Below are positions 1 through 5,830 of a DNA stretch of 6,440 nucleotides, piece after piece (position 1 is the first letter of the stretch; each line of letters opens with the position of its first letter). The stretch spans positions 1 through 6,440 of the forward strand of contig QHXH01000594.1 of NCBI GenBank assembly GCA_003222855.1, given 5' to 3'. The notes under the pieces were generated by a model that saw only the letters and a list, made by a program, of their open reading frames with translations, had not been told where the DNA came from and did not search any database. A program made the position numbers and the translations under genes. Source of the DNA: Acidobacteriota bacterium (GTDB lineage Bacteria > Acidobacteriota > Blastocatellia > Pyrinomonadales > Pyrinomonadaceae).

Positions 1-2750
1 TTAATCGATGGCGGCAGGTTCATGTTTCGTGCGCGTAATGCCTGATCGCCACTCAGAGCCCGCAGAATCTCGTTCTTCCGCTTTTCAAGCGACGCCGCAT
101 CGTCTAGTAATCTCTCCGGCGCGTTGGGCGTATCGAGCAGGGCTCGCCGAATCGCAATCAACCGCGGCGTCAAAGCGTTCGCAGCTTGCGTCGCGCCCTG
201 CACCGCGCGTTGCAGCCGCGCGACCTTTGTCTGGAATTCCACCAGCGCAATTCGATCGGCGGGGTTCATGCGATCCTGACCTTCGACGATGACTTGAAAT
301 TCCTGCGCCTGGGCCATCACGGACATCACGCCGTTGACTCTTTTGGCAACTGAAACTTTATAAGTCCCCGGCATGACGAGCGGACCAGCCGGACCTTCAT
401 CGAAAGGATTCTCGTTTTCCGGATTCGGCGGCGGCGGCAAAGTAGCAGGCGGATAACGCAGATCCCAGGTCACGCGCTGAATGCCGGCAGTCGTTGGCCC
501 AGTCAAACGGCGCACGACTTTGCCGTTTGCATCTGTGATCGTGAAAATCACGGCCGGCGCTTCCTCCTCTTCTTCTGCACTCAACTCGGAGCGGCTCGGC
601 AGATTGATCCCCGCGCCGCTTCTCGCTGCCGCGCGCTCAGCTTCCTGCCGGCGCGTCTTCCTGGTTTTCAATTCTTCTTTCAAGTAATAGGTAAACGTCG
701 CGCCGAACGCGGGATTCTCGGCAGTGAAAAATGATTCGCCCTGGAAACTCTTGCCGCGCCCACCGAGCGGCTGCGCCTGGATGTACATCAACGCGTCTTT
801 TACCGGAAAGAGCGCGTCGTTCCTGAGCGTCTCGGGCGTAACCGAACGCAGCGGCGTGTAGTTGTCGAGAATATAAATTCCACGGCCGAAGGTTCCCACC
901 ACCAGATCGTTTTCGCGTTTTTGAATCACCAGATCGCGAATCTGAATCGTCGGCAAGCCACCACGCATCTGAATCCACTTCTGCCCGCCATCAACAGTGA
1001 AGAACAATCCGAATTCAGTCCCGGCAAACAGCAGCTTTGGATTCACCTGATCTTCGGCGATGGACCATACGGGCCAGTTTGCCGGCAGGTTGCTCTTGAT
1101 AGAAGTCCAGGTGCGGCCCGCGTCCGTACTCTTGAAAAGATAAGGTTTGAAATCGGCGTTCTGATGATTTTCAAACGCGGCATAGACCGTGTTCGCATCA
1201 TGGTTCGACGTGACAATGCGGCTGACGTATGCGAGTTCGGGAACGTCGCCGACACGCTCGACTTTGCGCCAGTTCTTGCCGCCGTCTTCGGTGATCTGCA
1301 GCAGACCATCATCGGTGCCGACGTAGATCAGTCCTTCTTTCTTCTGCGATTCCGCCAGCGCTGAAGCGTTTCCAAAGAACGCCGTCGATTGGTTCTTGGC
1401 GACCGCGTCCATGCTCCAGACTTTGCCCATCACCGGCAGCTTGTCGCGATCCAAACCACGCGAGAGTTGACCGCTAATCACTCTCCAGGTGTCACCGCGA
1501 TCGTCGCTGCGGAATAATTTGTCGGCTGCAAAATAGAGACGCGTGTGTGAATGAGGACTGATGATGAACGGCGAATCCCAATTCCAGCGCAAAGGATCTT
1601 CGTTGCGGCCGACTTGCGGTTGAATGCCTATGCGCTCGCCCGTGCGCTTGTCGTCGCGAACGATGTTGCCGGTCTGCAGCTCCGCATAAATGATGTTTGG
1701 ATCTTCGGGATCGACCTGAGTGCGGAAACCGTCGCCGCCCTGAGTTACGAACCAATCGGCGTTCACGATGCCGGACGCGTTGCGGGTGCGCGATGGCCCA
1801 CCGAACGCGTAATTGTCCTGGGCGCCGCCAAACACGTTATAGAAAGGCGTCGCGTTGTCGGTGGTGATGTCATAGAACTGGGTGACCGGAAGATTGCTCT
1901 TGAAAAACCAATTTGCGCCGCGGTCATAACTCTCATAGACGCCGCCGTCGCAGCCGACCAGATAGTGATCGTTATTATTTGGATCGATCCAGATTTCGTG
2001 ATTGTCGACGTGCTTGGATCGCTCGCCCAGCCGTCGCAGCGTGCGGCCACCATCGTCTGAAACCATCAAAAAGACATTCATCACATAAATCCGATCGACG
2101 TCCTTCGGATCGGCGACGACGTGCGCATAGTACATTGCGCCCGCATCGAACTCGTTGCGCTTTTCCCAACTGCCGCCGCGGTCGCTCGAGCGAAAGATGC
2201 CGCCTTTGCGATGGCCTGATTCAATCGTCGCGTAAATTACGTTTGTATCGGCCGGCGAGATAGCCAGGCCGATGCGGCCCATGTCTGTCACCGGCAAACC
2301 CGCGCGCATTTTGTTCCAGGTCGCGCCCGCATCAGTAGATTTGTAGATCGCAGTCTCTGGTCCGCCGTCGATCAAGGTGAACATGTGACGACGACGCTGA
2401 TAAGAAGCCGCATACACTGTTTCCGGATTCTGCGGATCGATCACAACGTCAGTGACGCCGGTGTTCTCGCTGATATTCAGAATGTTCTTCCAGGTCTTGC
2501 CGCCGTCCGTCGTCTTGAACAATCCGCGATCGCCGCCCGGCCCCCACAGGGGTCCCTGCGCGGCGACATAGACGATGTTCGAATCTTTGGGATCGATACC
2601 GATGCGGCCGATATGCTCGGAAGTTTTCAGCCCGACGTTTCGCCACGTCTTGCCGCCATCATCCGAACGATAGAGACCGTTGCCGTACGAGACGCTGCGT
2701 TGGCTGTTATTCTCTCCCGTGCCCACCCATACTGTCAGCGGATTTTTTGC
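1..2750 (-). CDS. Secreted BNR/sortilin-like beta-propeller protein, main body (5' part separated by a frame break, 3' end beyond window)
   Basis: The frame is open without a stop from about 2750 to the left edge (about 916 codons), so the C-terminus lies outside the window. It encodes a chain of Asp-box (BNR) repeats: YRSDDGGKTW (near 2643-2672), FKTTDGGKTW (2490-2520), YKSTDAGATW (2313-2342), FRSSDRGGSW (2166-2195), MVSDDGGR (2043-2066), YESYDRGANW, FRSDDRGDTW (1485-1514), ITEDGGKNW (1269-1295), FKSTDAGRTW (1107-1136) and FTVDGGQKW (975-1001). This pattern matches the WD40/YVTN/BNR-like (VPS10/sortilin-type) exported proteins common in Acidobacteriota and Bacteroidota, usually a little over 1,000 residues. 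After the propellers come a Pro/Glu-rich linker (about 540-680), an Ig/FlgD-like strand region with VIFTITDANGKVVRRL and IQRVTWDLRYPPA (about 420-545), then a helical tail (about 30-250) ending NMNLPPSI at the edge. Substrate or partner is unknown; some relatives are labelled glycosyl hydrolases on the Asp-box alone, which proves no enzyme activity. The upstream 133 codons are in another frame (see the fragment at 2707-3147), so a full-length product is not encoded as read. Confidence 0.88.
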
Positions 2751-3147
2751 CTTCGCGATCAAATACCGGCGTCCAGGTATTTCCGTTATTGACAGTCTTC
2801 CAGACACCGCCGGAAGCTGATGCAACGAAATACTTTGCGGCGTTATTCGGATCGACGGCGAAACCAATCACGCGTCCTGACGTAAACGCCGGTCCAAGCG
2901 AACGGAACCGCAATCCGTTGAATGTCGGCGACGACATTGGATCACGCTGCCGGCTTTCATCTTCGGCAGGCCCTTGCTCAGGCCTTCTGGTTTCATTGCT
3001 GGCCGTAGGCGATGGCTGCGGGCTGGGCGTGCCTGCTGCCTGGGGTCTGTCTTCTTGCGCGCAGATGATTACGGGCGCGGCCAGCAACAGCAAACAAACC
3101 GAAACGAGTTTGGTAAGCAAGTGGTTCCGCAGATTGTAGGGGCACAT
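2707..3147 (-). CDS. N-terminal fragment of the BNR/sortilin-like protein: signal peptide and first propeller blade, frameshifted
   Basis: Read as it stands this is a 146-residue protein, but only the first 133 residues belong to the family. Residues 1-31 form a signal peptide (hydrophobic core LVSVCLLLLAAPVIICA, likely cleavage before QEDR), so the protein is exported. Residues 32-72 are a Pro/Ser/Glu-rich linker. From residue 73 the family N-terminus begins: FNGLRFRSLGPAFTSGRV, FAVDPNNAAKYFVASASGG, then the first Asp-box, WKTVNNGNTWTPVFDREG. After Gly133 the frame gives 13 unrelated residues (KKSADSMGGHGRE) and a TAA at 2707-2709. The continuing family sequence (AKNPLTVWVGTGENNSQRS) sits in the next frame. 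The start at 3147 is supported by AGGAG at 3158-3162, 10 nt upstream, and by the intact signal peptide. The fragment is best seen as the 5' part of one broken gene rather than an independent gene. Confidence 0.85.
   Translation of the reverse strand: MCPYNLRNHLLTKLVSVCLLLLAAPVIICAQEDRPQAAGTPSPQPSPTASNETRRPEQGPAEDESRQRDPMSSPTFNGLRFRSLGPAFTSGRVIGFAVDPNNAAKYFVASASGGVWKTVNNGNTWTPVFDREGKKSADSMGGHGRE
2743..2751 (-). other. Frame break / apparent ~32-nt deletion inside the BNR protein gene
   Basis: Upstream of this point the family sequence ends ...TPVFDREG; downstream it resumes AKNPLTVWVGTGENN one nucleotide out of frame. The junction reads GAAGGC followed by six A and TCCG on the minus strand. 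From memory of homologues, about ten residues of the type 'AYSIGCLALD' lie between these blocks, so a deletion of about 32 nt explains both the missing residues and the shift. The exact length depends on the homologue used. Confidence 0.7.
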
Positions 3148-3157
3148 TTTATTTATT

Positions 3158-3162
3158 CTCCT
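3158..3162 (-). promoter_or_regulatory. Ribosome binding site of the BNR protein gene
   Basis: AGGAG on the minus strand, separated by 10 mostly A/T bases from the ATG at 3147-3145. It supports this start, which also gives the complete signal peptide. Confidence 0.6.
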
Positions 3163-3222
3163 GATTAGAATTTCAGTTTAGCGCCGAGCGAACGGCAGTG
3201 TGAGGTAAAGCATGAGAGTGGG

Positions 3223-3250
3223 AATCTAACTCATTAACGAAGCAAGTCAA
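3223..3250 (-). promoter_or_regulatory. Candidate sigma-70-type promoter for the BNR protein gene
   Basis: On the minus strand TTGACT (3250-3245, five of six to the -35 consensus) is followed after 16 nt by TAGATT (3228-3223, four of six to the -10 consensus). Transcription would start near 3216, giving a leader of about 70 nt. The -35 box overlaps the out-of-frame end of the receiver gene. This is pattern matching only, and the gene could also be read from upstream. Confidence 0.3.
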
Positions 3251-3304
3251 GCCGCGGCGCATTCGCGCTCAGACATAAGCCGGTGAACAGTTTGGATTAA
3301 CGCG
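3247..3304 (-). other. Out-of-frame helix-5 remnant of the receiver gene
   Basis: Reading from TTA at 3300-3298 gives LIQTVHRLMSERECAAA and TGA at 3249-3247. This has the amphipathic pattern of the last receiver helix. It is one nucleotide out of frame with the preceding AAGAR. The conserved Lys-Pro loop (about nine or ten residues) is absent between the two blocks, pointing to a deletion of about 26-29 nt at 3298-3304. Confidence 0.55.
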
Positions 3305-3604
3305 CGCACCGGCGGCGAATGCTTCCTGGCGATGGATCTCGTACGCGTCACCCGTATAAAAGATGCAGGGCGCGCCCGGCGAGATCTGGTTGAGCATGCG
3401 GCACAAATCTGTCCCTGAACCATCAGGCAGCCGCTTATCCAGGACGTAGAGGTCGAACTCTTGTGTTTGAGCTTTGGCCAATGCTTCTTCCAGTGTTGGC
3501 GCGATGTGAACTTCGTAATCGTCCGCCGAGAGCATTAGCCTCAACATCTCGGCACTGTCTTCATGATCGTCAACGTAAAGAATGCGACATTTAGTCTTAG
3601 TCAT
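3269..3604 (-). CDS. Stand-alone response-regulator receiver (REC) domain protein, C-terminus disrupted
   Basis: A 111-residue single-domain CheY-like receiver, presumably accepting phosphate from an unlinked histidine kinase and acting in the cytoplasm by protein-protein contact, since there is no output domain. Visible: the acidic pair Asp12-Asp13 in ILYVDDHED, the phospho-acceptor Asp56 in YVLDKRLPDGSG, and Thr84 in CIFYTGDA. After AAGAR (residues 97-101) the family normally continues with a strand carrying the conserved switch Lys (a 'YxxKP' motif) and helix 5; here it reads VNPNCSPAYV and stops. A convincing helix 5, LIQTVHRLMSERECAAA with its own stop (3247-3300), lies in the next frame, so the 3' end looks deleted and shifted. 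The start at 3604 is chosen because GGAGGAG (3609-3615) precedes it; an upstream in-frame start at 3670 adds a basic tail without family character. Its position 121 nt before the BNR gene gives no clear functional link. Confidence 0.85.
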   Translation of the reverse strand: MTKTKCRILYVDDHEDSAEMLRLMLSADDYEVHIAPTLEEALAKAQTQEFDLYVLDKRLPDGSGTDLCRMLNQISPGAPCIFYTGDAYEIHRQEAFAAGARVNPNCSPAYV

Positions 3605-3608
3605 AATT

Positions 3609-3615
3609 CTCCTCC
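3609..3615 (-). promoter_or_regulatory. Strong ribosome binding site of the receiver gene
   Basis: GGAGGAG on the minus strand, with the GGAGG core 6 nt from the ATG at 3604-3602. It decides the start in favour of MTKTKCRILYVDD over the upstream in-frame start at 3670. Confidence 0.75.
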
Positions 3616-3680
3616 GGTCGGAAAATTTCACGGAGCCTCTTCGCTTTGTTCGAGTAACCGATCGACTCAAGGGCGCGGAG

Positions 3681-3686
3681 ATTATA
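3681..3686 (-). promoter_or_regulatory. Candidate -10 box (TATAAT) for the receiver gene
   Basis: A perfect TATAAT on the minus strand (within TTACACTATAATCTCC) about 77 nt upstream of the receiver start. No good -35 hexamer stands at 16-18 nt; TTCTGG is about 21 nt away. The A/T island inside a G/C-rich stretch makes it the best promoter candidate in this gap. Confidence 0.35.
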
Positions 3687-3735
3687 GTGTAAGCCGCCAG
3701 CGGCGCGCCAGAAGATGAGCGGGGTTGGCAGTGTT

Positions 3736-3901
3736 CCCTCTCCCTGTGGGAGAGGGTTAGGGTGAGGGCTTAGCGCAAACGACTCACACCAGCTTTCTTT
3801 TCCTATTTCAGGGTCCGCTAACTACGAAGAAGAAATTACTTCTGTAGCTCCGTCCACTAAGCCCTCACCCACGGCCCTCTCTCAAAGGAGAGGGAGAGGT
3901 C
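3736..3901. repeat. Inverted pair of CCCTCTCCC-type dispersed repeats (MITE/REP-like unit)
   Basis: The left copy (3736-3773) starts with a perfect 9-bp hairpin, CCCTCTCCC-TGT-GGGAGAGGG (3736-3756), then runs on to GGGTGAGGGCTTAG (3760-3773). The right copy is inverted: CTAAGCCCTCACCC (3857-3870) is the exact complement of 3760-3773. It is followed by a second hairpin, CCCTCTC-TCAAAG-GAGAGGG (3875-3894), and GAGAGG. The 83-nt core (3774-3856) has no ORF of note. Sequences of the form CCCTCTCC...GAGAGGG...GGGTGAGGGC are widespread intergenic repeats in many bacteria. Here the pair lies just downstream of the serine hydrolase gene, and its hairpins could also act in termination. Confidence 0.75.
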
Positions 3902-3928
3902 GGGCTACCGCCCCGTTTTATTAGCCCG
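3901..3928 (-). terminator. Weak stem-loop overlapping the serine hydrolase stop codon
   Basis: CGGGCTA (3901-3907) and TAGCCCG (3922-3928) are exact inverted repeats with a 14-nt loop, and the stem takes in the TAA at 3921-3923. There is no clear U-tract on the minus-strand transcript, so a terminator role is uncertain. The adjacent hairpins at 3875-3894 and 3736-3756 are equally good candidates. Confidence 0.25.
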
Positions 3929-5069
3929 CTTTAACCGACGCGAGTATTCTCTTCAACAACTCATTCGTACTGCGATCGCGATGCCAGCGCCAGACGACGA
4001 CCAGATCGTGTTCGGGGTCGATCCAGATTGTGTTTGAGCCGGCGCCCAGCGCCGCAAAGCTTGTACGCGGCGCGCTCGGCCATTGTTTGCCTTGCGAATT
4101 CAACCACCAAAGATAACCGTAGTCCTGGCCAATCGTGGTAGGAGTCGTGGCCATTTTTATCCAGTTCTCGGAAATGATTTGTTTGCCGTTCCATTTTCCC
4201 TGATGCAGGAAGAGATATCCGAAGCGGGCCATGTCACGCGTACTGATCCAGAGACCGCCGCCCCAACGGGTCCCGCCGCTAACCGACTCGACCGATTTTC
4301 CTTTGAGCATAATCTGCGAATTGAAATAGCCGTGGTATTGCCAGGTGTCGGAAGCTCCAATGCGATCCATGATTTCCTTCTTGAGGACGAGAGGCAGCGG
4401 CTTTTGCCAAACCTGTAAGAGGGTCAGCGACATGCGATTGATGCGCACGTCGTTATATTCCCAAAACGTTCCCGGTTCTTTGATTGCGCGCGGCTGCCGC
4501 TGGCCGCGGCCGAATTCTGCGACGCCAACAAAGTCGCTGTTCTTGCCCCACATCGAACCTTCCCACTCGCTGGTCTGTTGCAGATGTTCTTCCCAGGTGA
4601 TCTTCGCGTACAATTTCATTGGATCGTTCACGCTCTTGATCAGGCGGCGATCTATTGCCAGTCCGCAGAGCGTGGACAGAAAACTCTTGGCGACACTGTA
4701 GACAGGATCGATCTGATTAGTGTCGCCCCATTCAGCCACGATATACCCGTGGCGGATAATGATCCCATTCGTATCGCCGTGCGTCTTTGGCAAAGGCCCG
4801 AGGACGCGCCCGAATGTTTCGGCCTGCGTGGAAAAATCCCTCGGCATCGTACCGGCTTGTGTCTTAGCGTAAGCGACTGCGTCATCCAGCAGCGCGTGGT
4901 CCATGCCGACTTCTTCGGGTGTGCGTCGCTGCCAGGCGTCTCCGGCCGGCGGATAGTAGGCGCTGTTCCTTTTGGTTTGCGACTGGCCCAGGCTCGCGGG
5001 CCGTGACACTGCCAGAATGCCGAGCGCGAGGAGCAGAGTGGCCAGGCTTAGTCGCTTGATCAGAGGCAT
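3921..5069 (-). CDS. Secreted beta-lactamase-family serine hydrolase
   Basis: A 382-residue protein with a signal peptide (basic MPLIKR, then hydrophobic LSLATLLLALGILAV, cleavage around residues 27-30), so probably periplasmic or secreted. The body belongs to the beta-lactamase/penicillin-binding-protein-fold hydrolases (class C-like, Pfam Beta-lactamase). Ser125-Val-Ala-Lys128 in VYSVAKSFLSTL is the S-x-x-K nucleophile motif, Tyr205-Asn-Asp in TFWEYNDVRIN corresponds to the Y-x-N motif, and FAALGAGSN (338-346) sits where the third (KTG-like) motif is expected. Also typical of the subfamily are LQQTSEWEGSMWG and SGGTRWGGGLWISTRDMARFG. Such proteins are mostly esterases or peptidases rather than antibiotic-degrading enzymes; the substrate is unknown. 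Near residue 154, LYAKITWEEHL looks about 11 residues shorter than relatives, which carry a 'DGGFDSPHN' type loop there. No good Shine-Dalgarno sequence precedes the ATG. It follows the two paralogous secreted proteins by 40 nt and is probably cotranscribed with them. Confidence 0.9.
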   Translation of the reverse strand: MPLIKRLSLATLLLALGILAVSRPASLGQSQTKRNSAYYPPAGDAWQRRTPEEVGMDHALLDDAVAYAKTQAGTMPRDFSTQAETFGRVLGPLPKTHGDTNGIIIRHGYIVAEWGDTNQIDPVYSVAKSFLSTLCGLAIDRRLIKSVNDPMKLYAKITWEEHLQQTSEWEGSMWGKNSDFVGVAEFGRGQRQPRAIKEPGTFWEYNDVRINRMSLTLLQVWQKPLPLVLKKEIMDRIGASDTWQYHGYFNSQIMLKGKSVESVSGGTRWGGGLWISTRDMARFGYLFLHQGKWNGKQIISENWIKMATTPTTIGQDYGYLWWLNSQGKQWPSAPRTSFAALGAGSNTIWIDPEHDLVVVWRWHRDRSTNELLKRILASVKAG

Positions 5070-5109
5070 GATTGTGCAAAGAGAATAGACGAATATTTAC
5101 CTGGGGTGG

Positions 5110-5793
5110 TTACTTCTCAGTAACCGGCTGCCGGCGCGCGCGAAGATAGACGCGAACCTCGTCATTGCGCGGATTCACGACATAGACCGAGACCCGCCCG
5201 TCCGGAAGCGTCTCTATCGTGGCGGGTGAAGCCAGGCCGGTAAGGTACCAGCCCGGCGGCAGCACCACCGTGTTGCGCAAGCGGCCGAAAGTTCGATCCC
5301 AAACCAGCTCTTCGCCGTCCAGGTAGTAGCTTTTCGGATCGGCGTAAGTTTCCATCAGCCGAATTCTGTTTGTTGTGCCCAGCTCAAGAGCGCGAGCGAG
5401 ATGAGTCACCACGATCTCGCTCCGGTCTTTGATTGGATCGCTGATCGGAAGTTTTCGTTCGACGGCCTGCTTGCCGCTAATGATTTCCCATTTCAACTTT
5501 TCGCCGCTGTCGAGATCGATGCTTTCCGGATTCGTGACATGGCTGCCGGCGCGCACTACATTAAAATAGTATTTCTCGCCGGCTTTCCGAACGGTGTAAT
5601 CGTGCGTGATGCGAAAAGCGTGCGACTCTGGCGATTGAAGCTCATAGAGGATTTCACGATCCTGATAGGCGCGCTCGGTGAGGGGATTCTGATTTTGTGC
5701 GGCAGGTGTCAGAACCGCCTGCGGTAGCGGGCGGGCCTCCACCACAAGGTAAGTAACGCCCACAAAAACAACGAACATTCTGAAGATTTTCAT
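5110..5793 (-). CDS. Secreted protein of unknown function, second member of a tandem paralogous pair
   Basis: A 227-residue protein with an N-terminal signal peptide (MKIFRMFVVFVGVTYLVVEA). It has no family I can name. It aligns along its length with the product of the gene just upstream: shared blocks are YEL..PESH.F.I, AG..Y.FN..R.GS, IDL..G..LK.E...G.QA, TY.D.KSYY..G, and VLP.G followed by DGR.....VNP. A predominantly beta-strand domain is likely, with no obvious catalytic residues or metal motif. Residues RPLPQAVLT, directly after the predicted signal peptide, are encoded by one arm (5708-5737) of the 30-bp inverted repeat, so this stretch is probably repeat-derived. The start codon and signal sequence lie in the loop between the two arms. 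No clear Shine-Dalgarno is seen beyond a GGGCGGG stretch inside the other arm. Translation may be coupled to the upstream gene, whose stop is 17 nt away. Confidence 0.82.
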   Translation of the reverse strand: MKIFRMFVVFVGVTYLVVEARPLPQAVLTPAAQNQNPLTERAYQDREILYELQSPESHAFRITHDYTVRKAGEKYYFNVVRAGSHVTNPESIDLDSGEKLKWEIISGKQAVERKLPISDPIKDRSEIVVTHLARALELGTTNRIRLMETYADPKSYYLDGEELVWDRTFGRLRNTVVLPPGWYLTGLASPATIETLPDGRVSVYVVNPRNDEVRVYLRARRQPVTEK

Positions 5794-5830
5794 GGCATTT
5801 GGCCCGCCCGCTACCGCAGGCGGTTCTGAC
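5708..5830. repeat. REPIN-like element: perfect 30-bp inverted repeat with 63-bp spacer
   Basis: 5708-5737 begins GTCAGAACCGCCTGCGG and 5801-5830 is its exact reverse complement (30 of 30 bases), separated by 5738-5800. Each arm has an internal imperfect palindrome: CCGCCTGC-GGTA-GCGGGCGG (5715-5734), an 8-bp stem including one T-G pair with a GGTA loop, mirrored in 5804-5823. Two hairpin-forming units in inverted order about 120 bp long is the architecture of REP doublets (REPINs). No RAYT transposase is in the window. The right arm spans the stop codon of one gene and the gap; the left arm is wholly inside the next gene. Confidence 0.8.

Noticed and set aside
1..3. TAA on the minus strand at the left edge as the end of the BNR gene
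   Set aside because: It is in a different frame from the family sequence ending ARNMNLPPSI, which runs off the edge with no stop.
921..2060. Plus-strand open frames across the BNR gene (for example 921-1364 and 1551-2060)
   Set aside because: They are antisense shadows of the minus-strand propeller gene, whose translation shows repeated Asp-boxes; the plus-strand products have no recognisable domain, signal peptide or plausible composition.
2743..2751. Programmed frameshifting or transcriptional slippage on the A6 run at the BNR frame break
   Set aside because: Loss of one A would restore the frame, but six A is short for efficient slippage, and the conserved strand would still be missing, so a deletion or assembly error explains more.
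3605..3670. Longer receiver protein starting at 3670
   Set aside because: The extra 22 residues are basic and unlike the family, and a strong ribosome binding site sits just before the ATG at 3604.
3736..3901. CRISPR array
   Set aside because: Only two diverged copies in inverted orientation, with internal hairpins; no regularly spaced direct repeats.
5401..5727. Plus-strand open frame opposite the second paralogue
   Set aside because: It is antisense to a gene with a clear paralogue and signal peptide; its product is without family character.
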